Source: Cristatella mucedo (Eukaryota; Bryozoa; Phylactolaemata; Cristatellidae). From it: a stretch of 64,000 nucleotides of DNA. The stretch is taken from assembly GCA_009760855.2 (NCBI GenBank), contig WPIO01000137.1, forward strand, positions 934,001 through 998,000. The letters run 5' to 3'. The position numbers and the translations under genes are program-made. Position 1 is the stretch's first letter. Every line of letters starts with the position of its first letter. A model generated the notes under the pieces. That model had not been told where the DNA came from, ran no database searches, and saw only the letters and a list, made by a program, of their open reading frames with translations. Below, in pieces: positions 1 through 9,713 of the stretch.

Positions 1-555
1 GCACTACACCAGTCAAGCAACGGATTGACTTCAAGCTTTTGTCGCTCACTTTTAGGTCCCTTCATTCTATGGCTCTAGCCTATCTGTCAGATATACTACC
101 CCATCAGGCTAAGCATCGTGCCACCCGCTTTTCGGAATCCAACAGTCTAGAAATACCTCATACAAACCTTAAATCCTTTGGAGACCGTGCATTTAGTTCA
201 TTTGCTCCCAAAGCCTGGAACTCTCTCCCGACCTACGTCAGAAAATCCCCTGACCTGACCACATTTAAAAGGAACCTAAAAACACACCTATTTAGGACAG
301 CATTCAGTGGGTCCCTGTGATTCGTCCTTCATGTGCTTATGGGTGCTGACACTGTGCATGCTGCCACTAACCACATTTGCATGCTGACCATGTGCATGTC
401 ACCCCTAACCATATTATTCATTTCGTTTGTTTTTTCAAGCATGATTTTACTTACCTTTCAATTGCATTTCACTTTACAGCAAATGTAAAGCGCCTAGAGA
501 GAGATTAAGTTCTCTGAGGGCGTTTTATCAAGTGAATTATTATTATTATTATTAT
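1..555 (+). mobile_element. L2-like LINE, 3' end (cut by window edge)
   Basis: This is the last part of an L2-like non-LTR retrotransposon. Codons 39-320 encode the conserved C-terminal region after the reverse transcriptase, with the signatures YLSDILPHQ, GDRAFSSFAPKAWNSLP and LKTHLFRTAF. A 3' UTR follows with two imperfect tandem units of about 38 nt (around 340-415). A terminal hairpin lies at 487-525 with arms AAAGCGCC and GGGCGTTT, then a short (ATT)n tail to 555. The reading frame is open within the fragment. The upstream part lies outside the window. Confidence 0.92.
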
Positions 556-1000
556 TACATCAATAGCGAATATTGAAAGTGTCACAGTATTTCTCTTACC
601 AGCTCTTCAGACAGCTAAATGGAAATTACTTAAACTAAAGAGGATTAGTATACATAGGGGGAGGGGTCAGCGGCTGGACTAGCTAACTGAGTGAGGTATA
701 CATCCTAAGAGTGCAATTATCTCTTGGGACACCTGAATCGGCATCGGCCTGTTGCCGGTGCCGTTGTGGGACTTGGTTATCGCCCTGGGAACACACGAAC
801 GTCGGTGTCGACCTCGTAGATAACCCCCCCCCCTGGAGTGTGTGTGGCTCTGTTTTGGCTCAGTTGTTAAGTTGCTGCTCTCCCTAAACGGCCGATGTCA
901 AGGTGAGTGCATCTGATGACCGAGGTTGCCTGCTCGAGCCTCGTAGCCTTTGTGAAGTGCCTTAATATAGATTGATATCTCTTTGGGGGCTATATTTCTT
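556..1000. other. no gene seen
   Basis: I see no recognisable gene or repeat here, apart from a C-rich run near 825-834. The stretch separates the left LINE fragment from a GC-rich block. Confidence 0.4.
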
Positions 1001-2138
1001 TTATATTTATGGTGTGCCGTGCCTAATCTGGCTCTCGGGAGTACCACTGCAGCATCAGCTCAGCTACATCGGCTTAGTTGCCTTAGTAGTCTTAGCTCGA
1101 TGGCCTGACAAAGCTTGTGCAAGCTTCCGCCGTCGCCTTTGTCGCTGGAGAGGGCTAGAGAGAGGCTGGAGAGGGCGATACGGCTGAGAATAAAGCATTC
1201 AGCTCGGCTCATATTTACTGGTGAAACACAACCTATTGTGCGCATGCGTCGGCAGCCGACCGGCTTCCGAAGTCGCTGCTGGCGATCTGCGTTTCCCCAG
1301 TATCTAAGGCCGCCACTGCAGTCTGGGAGCAGCTCAAGGTAAGCTTCCACTCCCATCGAGTCAGCTCATCCGGGCCTGCCGAGGTGGGACCACCTCGACA
1401 GTCGTCGCAGCGTTCGCCAAACTTGCGAGGGGCTCTGCGACGGCACAGAAGTGGAGACCGTTCGGGGTAACACTCAACTTTACCACTGCAGCCGTCCTAT
1501 CTGTCGACCTGTGTCACTTCGCACTCTGTGTGGGCGGCTACGCCCCGGGGCCACCAGCTATGCTTCTGAGACGCTTTCCGCTTACGTGCTTGCAGAGGCT
1601 TGCTGCCAACGGGCCTGCAGACGCTTTCAGCCCTTGTGCTCTTGCATGGCCCCGTCGGTTCGGTCTGGTCCCCAGCGCCACCTAATATTGACCTAGGCAG
1701 GCTTCCACCACTGCAGCAGTCCAGCTGGGATAGTGTTTGGGCGGCAGCTTAAAGACGGCCATCGATTGGTCGGACCGAAGCTGGGGATCGGCTGATGGCG
1801 GTCTCCTGGGCAACCCGGGCCTCAACGGGAAGGTGGAACCGCTGCCTCGCCCATCCTCCAGAGAACGCCGACGTTGCCCGGCCAACCGGCTCGGCCCCGG
1901 ACGGAGCAGATTTCCTGCCTCCCTCTTGTGGAAGCTCCGCTGGCGGCGGTCGCACATAGTGCACTGGCTGAGCATATCGGCTATCAGTTGACGCCGAGCG
2001 GACTCGGAGCAGACTTGCAGCCGGCAGCCTACCTGGCTGCCGCGACTCAAAGCAGACCGAGCGCCCAGCAACGAGCCTGTAGCCGTGAATTGAGCATGGA
2101 TACCATACAGTGGTCCAGCGCGGCGACGACCCTGATGT
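1001..2138. other. GC-rich block of unknown nature
   Basis: This block of about 1.1 kb is clearly richer in G+C than its flanks. It carries several overlapping reading frames of 70-130 codons on both strands, none with a motif I recognise. An AATAAA lies at about 1190-1195 on the plus strand. The block could be a CpG-rich promoter or exon, or part of an unclassified element such as an LTR. It ends at the (ATA)n tail of a minus-strand LINE. I assign no function. Confidence 0.3.
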
Positions 2139-4201
2139 TAATAATAATAATAATATTAATGCACTTGATAAAGCACCCTCAAAGAACTCAATCTCTTTCT
2201 AGGCGCTTTACATTTGCTGCAAAGGGAAATGCAATTGAATAGTAAGAAAAATCATGCTTGAAAAATGAATAAAATGGTTAGGGGTGACATGCACAGGGTC
2301 AGCATGCAAATGTGGTTAGTGGCAGCATGCACAGTGTCAGCACCCATAAGCACATGAAGGACGAGTCATAGGGACCCACTAAATACTGTCCTAAATAGGT
2401 GTGTTTTTTAGTTCCTTTTAAATGTGGTCAGGTCAGGGGATGTTCTGACGCAGGTCGGGAGCGAGTTCCAGGCTTTGGGAGCATACGAACTAAATGCACG
2501 GTCTCCAAAGGATTTAAGGTTTGTACGAGGTATTTGTAGACTGTTGGATTCCGAAAAGCGAGTGGTACGATGCTTGACCTGATGGGGTAGTATATCTGAG
2601 AGATAGGCTGGAGCCATGAAATGAAGGGACCTAAAATTGAGTGACAAAACCTTGAAGTCAATCCGTTGCTTGACTGGTAGCCCATGCAGGTCGCCGAGAA
2701 GTGGAGTAATGTGGCAACTGCGACGCTCACGACAGACAAGCCTAGCTGCAGAGTTTTGCACCAGCTGCAATCGCCTGATCACACATGCTGGTAGTCCAGT
2801 AAGTAGCAAGGTGCAGAAGTCGAGACTGGATGTCACGAATGCATGGACCAACTTGGACGTGGTATCCTTATCTAAACAAGCCCGAATTTTAGCAATGTTG
2901 TGAAGCTGAAAATAGGCATATTTGACTGTGGAGCTGATAAGGTCGTCTAACGAGAGGTCGCTTTTGAATGTGACACCTAGATTTTGAGCTGATTCAACTG
3001 GAGATATGCTGGCGAAGGCAATTTTGAGCGTCAGCCTTTCTAATCTCTGAATTACACTGGGTTTGTCCATAACTATTAAGTTAGTTTTATCATCGTTACG
3101 TCATAGAAAATTTGCTGCCATCCATGTGCAGATGTCATCAATGCATGCAGTAAGTGAGTTGAGAGAATCCGAGGTGTTTGAAGGCTGGGAGGGATCGAAG
3201 CAAAGGTACAACTGAGTGTCATCCGCATACAACTGAAAGCATACGATGTGCTTGGCAATCACATCAGCAAGAGGGATAGTATAAACCGTGAAAAGAACCG
3301 GACCTAGCACGGAGCCCTGAGGTACTCCATTTTTCAGAGGTACTTTAGATGATCTATGTCCATTCACGTCAATACTCTGAAGTCTCCCACTGAGATAGGA
3401 CCTGAACCACTGCAGAGCAGTGCCAGTGATGCCCAGGTGAGATGAGAGGCGCTCCAGAAGAACTTAGTAATCGATGGTATCAAAAGCTGCCAAAAGATCG
3501 AGCAAAACAAGCAGAAACACTCTACCCATGTCTGCATTCCTAAGTTGGTCGTTGTATACCCTAAGCAATGCTGACTCTGGTGAGTGATTGGCTCTAAAGC
3601 CGGACTGGAACTTACTAGCAATGTATGAGGTTTTGATATATGAGTTCAGCTGGTCTGCCACGACCCGTTCCAATGTCTTTGATAAGAGTGGTAGAAGGGA
3701 GACTGGGCGGTAGTTCTTTAAGTTCTCTTGGTCTAGTGTCGCTCTCTTGAGAAGTGGCCTGACTACTGGTTTTTTGAAAAATGCTGGAACATGACTTGAG
3801 GCTAATGACATATTAATGATGTTAGTTATGCATGGTAGCAGCAGATCAATGCAACGTAGGAGCAGGACGGTGGGAATAGGGTCCAGAGCACTTGTTGACT
3901 TCTTTGATTGAGATACGAGCTTTAGGACTAGATCACTAGTGCCCTGCTTAAATGCAGACATTGAGGAGCAGCCAGAAACCGAGGAACAGCATTCTAGTGG
4001 GGAGGTTGTCATCTCAGGGTTGGATTCCATGATCTTATCTATCTTCTGCACAAAGAATCGAGAGAAGCGATCGGCTAGATCATCACGAGGATCATCAGGT
4101 AAGGAGCTAATCTGGGAACGGTTGAGGAGATGGTTTATTGTCGACATCTGCATTTTTGGATTGAGCATCTGTGATTCAACAATGTTTCTGTAGAAGCTAT
4201 G
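2139..4201 (-). mobile_element. L2-like LINE, 5'-truncated, about 2.06 kb
   Basis: The copy reads on the minus strand, with its (ATT)n tail and 3' hairpin at the left end. The reverse transcriptase ORF is broken into frames at 4204-3464, 3367-3101 and 3070-2408. In order they show the fingers motif NYRPVSLLPLLSKTLERVV, motif A LLDLLAAFDTIDY, motif B GVPQGSVLGPVLF, motif C YADDTQLY, and the C-terminal HITPLLGDLHGLP and GDRAFSSYAPKAWNSLP blocks. Homology to the longer copies stops at about 4201, so the endonuclease half is missing, as expected of 5' truncation. Frameshifts make it non-functional. I could not identify a target duplication. Confidence 0.93.
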
Positions 4202-4670
4202 CACACCGCTCGGGCTTGCAAGTGCTCGCCTGCTGCCTCAACCCACTCTGCTGCTCGGCGTTTGGGCTGATCGCCTGTCATATCGGCCAGGCTGGCAAAA
4301 TCGTTGCCCATGAGCTGTTGTCTCTCACTCTGCCTCTTTATGCGACACTCAAATGAAAACAAATATTTGGTGAGCTGAATCCTTTGGAATATCTAACAGC
4401 AGGCAATCCCAGCCTACAAACGGAGGGGGGGAACGTAGTTTGTCTGCCAATGTGTGTACATACCGGAATCATGACGACGTTTTTCTACAAAGTTCCACGC
4501 GAATAGGAATTACACGCAGAGAGATAGGACTGTGCGGAACGCCGTCATTCATTCATAAAGCACGCATACAGATTTAGCACGACCGGTGTCCTAGAAAAGT
4601 CATGCCAATCTGTTAACTGGGCGAACTTAATCAATCTAACGTGCTCGCTCTGCCGGCGCTTGCGGTTGAT
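4202..4670. other. no gene seen
   Basis: A 75-codon minus-strand frame (4135-4362) crosses the LINE junction and matches nothing I recognise. The rest is unique sequence without repeats. Confidence 0.35.
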
Positions 4671-5040
4671 AATAATAATAATGCGTTTGATAAAGTGCCC
4701 TCAGAGAACTTAAATCTCTTTCTAGGCGCTTTACATTTGATGCAAAGGGAAATGCAGTTGAATGGTGAGTAAAATCATGCTTGATAAACAAACAAAATGA
4801 ATAAAATGGCTAGGGGTGACGAGCAAAGGGTCAGCATGCAAATGTGGTTAGTGACAGCATGCACAGTGTCAGCACGCATAAGCACAATGGACTAATCACA
4901 GGGACCCACTAAATGCTGTCCTAAATAGATTTTTTAAATTCTTTTCCAATGTGGTCAGGTCAGGGTATGTTCTGATGCAGGTCGGGAGCGAGTTCCAGGC
5001 TTTGGGAGCATATAAAGTAAATGCACGGTCTCCAAAGGAC
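4671..5040 (-). mobile_element. L2-like LINE, short 3' fragment
   Basis: The fragment contains the (ATT)n tail (AATAATAAT on the plus strand), the terminal hairpin, the tandem 3' UTR units and the last coding block, GDRAFTLYAPKAWNSLP. Homology ends abruptly at the GGAC that begins a GC-rich minisatellite at 5038. Confidence 0.9.
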
Positions 5041-5118
5041 ATTTCTCCCCTGGACGTCACCCACCCCAAAGATTCCTCCCCGGACATTCCTTCCGGACAT
5101 TCCACCCCCCCCCGGGGT
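5038..5118 (-). repeat. GGACATTTCCCCCT minisatellite arm (left)
   Basis: Degenerate units beginning GGAC and ending in a C run repeat here (GGACATTTCTCCCCT, GGACATTCCTTCC, GGACATTCCACCCC). The reverse complement of the same unit recurs at 5788-5866, so the two blocks form imperfect inverted arms around about 670 bp. Confidence 0.6.
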
Positions 5119-5539
5119 AGTGCATTTCCCCAACTATGCTGATGAATGTATAACTAAGAATATGTATATATATATATATATATATGATTAAATGAAGTTC
5201 GTCCTCTATTAAAATAAAGTCAACTCAGTATAATTACAGGAATGGATGGATTGGAATGATAGTTTCTAATGAAGCGAGCGGCGGAGGCTGGGGCAACGGA
5301 GAGTTATACAGTTTGGTTCCGCGGAAGTTCGGTCCAGCACGACCGCCAGGCACGTGTTCGTACCCGTCAAAGCGGGCGCGTGCTACGGCGTGTCGCGCGT
5401 TCCTGCAAATGAGCGCTAAGTTTCCGAGGTCAACTGAGGTCTACTCGACCTCAAGAGTTCTAGGTTTGCTCTAATACGCACTAATTAAAGCGCGGAATAC
5501 AAGCATGGGTGGATTTAAGCGGCGGAGGCGCAGCCTGCC
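5119..5539. other. spacer inside the inverted arms
   Basis: The spacer contains a short (TA)n run at 5163-5186 and otherwise unique sequence. A 72-codon frame at 5256-5474 has no recognisable motif. Confidence 0.35.
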
Positions 5540-5787
5540 TTAAACCCCAAAACCAAAACCCTAAACCCTAAACCCTACATTCCAAACCCTAAACCCTAAA
5601 CGCTTAAGCCTAAACCCTAATAACCTTAAACCCCAAGTTCTTAACCCTAAACCCTAAGCTCTAAGCCCTAAACCCTAAAAACCTTAAATTCTAAACCGTA
5701 AAACCCTAAGCAATAAACGCGAAACCCAAAACCTTAAAAATCCAAAAAACCATAAAAACCCTAAACCCTAAAGCCTAAACCATATAC
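5540..5787 (+). repeat. degenerate CCCTAAA telomere-like array
   Basis: About 250 bp are made mostly of CCCTAAA heptamers and one- or two-base variants such as CCTTAAA, CCCTAAG and CCGTAAA. Roughly ten units are exact. The heptamer is the complement of TTTAGGG, the telomere repeat typical of plants; most animals use the hexamer TTAGGG. The array is interstitial and decayed, so it is not a functional chromosome end. Confidence 0.75.
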
Positions 5788-5866
5788 CGGGGAAAATATC
5801 CAACCCCAGGGGAAATGTCTGGGGGAAATTTCCAGGGGGAACGTCCAGGGGGAAATTTCCGTACCC
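5788..5866 (+). repeat. GGGGGAAATTTCCA minisatellite arm (right)
   Basis: Four to five tandem units of 13-14 bp with the pattern GGGGGAAATTTCCA occur here, including GGGGGAACGTCCA and GGGGAAATGTCT. They are the reverse complement of the units at 5038-5118. The palindromic cores resemble kappaB half-site pairs, but this is probably just a property of the unit. Confidence 0.6.
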
Positions 5867-7634
5867 CGCGCTTGCAGCCGGAGTTGAACGCCAGTAAGAT
5901 TTTAGTTTTACATGATTTAATACGTGCTGGCCAAACTAGGATGCCGCATACCGGAGCTTGAGGCTTCGCTGCCGAGACGCGGCAGCCGCTGGACGCCCCG
6001 GTGCTAGTGAGATTATACTAGAGGCAATAGTAACCTACAGCGGCTTGAAAGCATGCAGAAAGTGTTATGCAGTGCTTCCTGCTCTGGAAAGCTGAATTTA
6101 ATAATTATTCTCGCCAATTTTGCTTGGCATGGTATGCTGCTTCGGGCTTTGTTGATCGAGGTACGGAAAGCTCACACGGCCAACCAGCCCGATGGAACTC
6201 GCACCACGTGGCAGCCAGGATAACCCAATTCTTACGAAAAACATTTCAAAGATATAACTAAACTTTACATGCGGGCTATCTTTTTCCGTGCAACAAAGTT
6301 TGGACCAGTAAGTTGAGGCTAGAAATTGCTTTTATTGAATCATTGTGAGCACCCAACCCCAGTGTGTCGCTAAGCAAGGAGTAGTCAGCACAGTACTCCG
6401 CCGGTTTTGCAGCTGGTTTCTCTATTCGGTTAGTTATCCATCTCACCGCTGTATAATCACTTACAGGAATACAGCAACTGACAAACCTGAAAGATTTCCC
6501 TTTCAAGCTCGACTGTCCGAGGTTTTGCTGAGGTCAGTACTAGACCGCAAGATACTAAAAGTTAAATTCTTTGGATTGCGTAGCGATCCTTGATAGTTTA
6601 GCCGAACGAATTTATTTTCAGATCAATAGTTAGAAATCCGACGCTTGATCATATAAGTTTAAGCAGCTTTCGTCTACTCTCAACTCTAAGCCTTGACTGT
6701 TCGTTTGAAACAGCTTTCACTAAGACACTTAGACATTGGCTCTTAACTATCGCTCGTCTTCGTTGCTTAAGACCCATACAGATAGCTCTATACGTGACTA
6801 GTTTATATAAATATAGCAGCGTAAAGCTTACAATAATTGCAGCAAGTTTGATTGAAAATTAAAGTACATTAATGAATAATTTCACCAAGATTAGCCGTAT
6901 TGACTCACACAGACTAGTGGACCAATATTCGATCGGACTCTGCATTTGAATTGAGGTCCACTAACTGAAATAATTTCCACAGCATTTGGGCGCCTAATTA
7001 GAGGAAAATAAAAAGAACTCTCTAATTTCTTTTAAATATTGAATTTAAAATGAAGATTTTTTTGTATTTTTAAATGAAAGAGTGCAAGGTGTAACCGCAG
7101 ATACAAATTGGTAAGCTGACCATCATGTTATTTAGAAGTCACCACCGGGCTCCTCGTGCATCGTACCTACATAACGGCACAGCAGGTATCACTAATGCGC
7201 AGAGCAAGAGGTTGGTCAGAGACTTGTGCTTATAAACTGACGGATTCACGGACTCTTATTTACAATAATATGCGATGATTTTCATAATGTTTCATGCAAA
7301 TTTTAAAATGGCGGGTGTGGTGACGTACTACTACCTCGGGCTAGGATGCGGCTTACTGATTACAAATACTACTACCTTCAACGTGGGAAAGCAATTCTTT
7401 CTAACTATCGAGCAGTTAATAGTTGTTTCGCAAAGAAATTATGCGGTTAACCGCTTCCTTAATCGCATCCTCGTTGCTGTCAAACGAGATTGCTATGTCT
7501 GCAACAATGATGGCCGCAATCCGTGTGAATGTATATATGTATGCATGTATGTATTCTGTATCTCCGTCTGCAGAACGCAACAAAAACTAAGTAATATATG
7601 AGTGTTACGCGGGAGAGTTTTCTAGAGCTCACTC
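5867..7634. other. no gene seen
   Basis: The sequence is AT-leaning and unique to the eye. Short open frames (the longest is 108 codons, 7275-7601 +) lack recognisable motifs, and I do not call them genes. Confidence 0.4.
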
Positions 7635-7803
7635 AAAGCCTAAGTAAGAGCCCAAGAGGTAAAGTGCTCGCTATTCATGACTACTGAGATCGTGAGCTCG
7701 AATCCTGAAGTGGGCGATCATTTACAGCCAACTGAAGGTGGTGGTGGTAGCTGTTAAGAATCTTTCGCCGCTATACAATAGAAACTAATAAACCAGCTAA
7801 TAT
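7635..7803 (+). mobile_element. tRNA-derived SINE, copy 1
   Basis: The left part resembles a tRNA gene. It has an A-box-like AGAGGTAAAGTGCTCGC and a B-box-like GAGCTCGAATCC (7694-7705). A family-specific body follows, GGGCGATCATTTA, and then a 3' part ending CTATACAATAG and CAGCTAATAT. The same order is seen in the copies near 20.5, 41.5 and 55.4 kb. RNA polymerase III transcription and LINE-dependent mobilisation are inferred from the SINE class. Confidence 0.75.
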
Positions 7804-8131
7804 GAGTGAAGATAAAAGAAAGATGTTGAAATAAAGATGGTGAACTCATAGCTGGACGGTTTGCTTAAATCGAAGAAGCGAGTCCAAGCAAATAAGCAAC
7901 TCATTCAATGTTAACATTTGAGTACTAATTGGGAGTTAATTTAAAAGTTGTATTGGCACTTAGGTACGCTTTGAGTAAGCGCTCTTAATGTTCAGGGTTT
8001 CGAATGTCCTCTTAAACAGTTATGCAACCTTTATTTCCCAATAAGCTTTTATTAGTTAAAACTTATTGCTCATAATTTTATGAAAACTTAACACTCAAAT
8101 AAGGCTTGGCCAGAATATCTCTCCGTCACTG
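7804..8131. other. no gene seen
   Basis: AT-rich unique sequence between a SINE and a (TC)n tract. Confidence 0.4.
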
Positions 8132-8181
<50 letters not shown>

Positions 8182-8197
8182 TCTCTCTTTCTCTCTT
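8132..8197 (+). repeat. (TC)n microsatellite
   Basis: A polypyrimidine CT tract of about 65 bp with a few interruptions near its 3' end. Confidence 0.95.
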
Positions 8198-8287
8198 ACA
8201 ACAGCAGCATAAACAGAAGCATCAGCACAGAATTAGCAGCACATTAACTTCGCAGTTGAATCTATCTATTTTCCGGTAACTAACTAT

Positions 8288-8890
8288 AATGATAATAATA
8301 AAAATACATTTGATATAGTATCCTCACAGAACTCGATCTTTTTCTACTTACTTTACATTTTCTGTAATCGAAGCACGATCGAATGGTTAGTGGTAGCATG
8401 ATCTATACACAAAGAGCATAATATGATTATGGGTAATAGACACAGGTTTAGCATGCAAGTATAGCTAGTAGCAGTATGCACAGTGTCAGCACCCATACGC
8501 ATATAACGGAAGATTTTAGTTTTTTAATCTGGTCAAGTCAGGAAATGACATGGCCGAAATCGGGATATCCAGGCTTTGGGAGCAGACTTGCTAAATGCAC
8601 GATCTTCAATATCTCGTACATGTTTGTGCGAGGTATAGGTAAACAATTCGACTCCGAAAGTGGGTGGTACGATGCTTAGCGTAGTAGGGCAGTAGATCTG
8701 ATAGGTAGGCTGGAGCCAATGAATGAAGTGACCTGAAGTGAAAGACAAAACCTCGAAGTCGATGCGTTGCTTGACTGCAGGCCGGCGAGAAGTGGTGAGA
8801 TGCGGCCACTGCAACACTCACGACACTCCTAGCTGTAGTAGCTGTAGCTATAGATGAAGCCTAGCTGTGGAGTCTTGCAACAGCTATAGG
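8288..8890 (-). mobile_element. L2-like LINE, old 3' fragment
   Basis: This is a diverged minus-strand copy. The left end has an (ATA)n tail, and the 3' UTR units with the GCATGC and CAGTGTCAGCAC words are still visible. The coding remnant on the minus strand (about 8817-8533) keeps AVKQRIDFEVLSF and DRAFSKSAPKAW. Many substitutions and indels mark it as older than the copies at 48 or 62 kb. Homology fades at about 8890. Confidence 0.85.
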
Positions 8891-9713
8891 CAACGTAACA
8901 TAGTGATAACTTTGACCTGTCTATACAGTAATACCACATTCTACTGAATCCGTGAATTTTGTTGCATCCCGGCTCGAATTTTGTGACATATTCGCCGGTA
9001 TTTGTCATTCTGATTGCTGTATTAGCACATTTCACGATATTTAGTAGTCTCATATGTGAAAGAGCTGGCAGTAGCTGCTTCGCGTTCTATAATGTTCTTT
9101 ATTAGGCTTAAAATGAGCTCAGCAGTGAGTTTTCTCTAGTCCTGTCGACAGATATTGAGAGTTTAGCTACCTCGTTCGGTTTCCAGGCAGCACTTTTTGA
9201 CAGGTCATGATATGCCTACTACTAGGTTGATCAGACAGGTCCTCACAAAGTTAATCGGAAATTCACTTTTTAGCACCTATTGACCATTTTGTAAGCTGTT
9301 GGTTTGAAGAGTGCACGGACGCTTACATTAAACAGGCTGCATCGATATGCGTCTGTGTGACACAGTATGCCGGAATAAAAGGAGGTCGTTAAATGCAGCA
9401 ACATCAGAAGAGACGATTGTTAAGAAGGGTAAGACACTCGGAACGTAGGAGCCATCTTTGCAAAGGATAGGGACGAATGATGACCGTTAAGATGACTGGC
9501 CCGAGATACTTTAACTTTGTCCTTGTCAGTACCATTTTTGAGTCTAGATGGCTCGATACAACCGTTCACCCGGACAACGAGAAATTGGCCTTTGCACGAG
9601 GAGCCAAGCTGTAGTGGCTGTACTTGTGAGCAACAGGCAACTGTTTTGATGTGAGCCAATTATAATTTTGATCTCCCGCACACTGCCGATTTCTAGGCAG
9701 CCGGTGAGCAGCG
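8891..9713. other. upstream region of the first GT14 gene
   Basis: No second gene is seen. Just before the GT14 start there is a TATAAT-like word (9661-9666) and a TTTCTAGGCAG stretch (9690-9700). Either a promoter element or a splice acceptor could lie here, but nothing proves which. Confidence 0.35.
9661..9700 (+). promoter_or_regulatory. possible TATA element or splice acceptor before GT14 gene A
   Basis: TATAATTTTG begins at 9661, 53 nt before the ATG. TTCTAGGCAG ends at 9700 and could be a cis- or trans-splice acceptor. The two readings exclude each other in part. This is a weak, position-based call. Confidence 0.2.

Noticed and set aside
5540-5787. A real chromosome end
   Set aside because: The CCCTAAA array is short, degenerate and interstitial, with ordinary sequence on both sides.
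5818-5866. CRISPR-like array of short repeats
   Set aside because: Units are contiguous without unique spacers and the genome is eukaryotic; this is a minisatellite.
6150-6200. Similarity of GTACGGAAAGCTCACAC to a stretch near 24052
   Set aside because: Only about 16 bases match convincingly; this is too short to define a repeat family without a search.
7275-7601. 108-codon plus-strand frame
   Set aside because: Composition follows the local AT-rich DNA, it ends in a TATG-rich low-complexity stretch, and no motif is visible.
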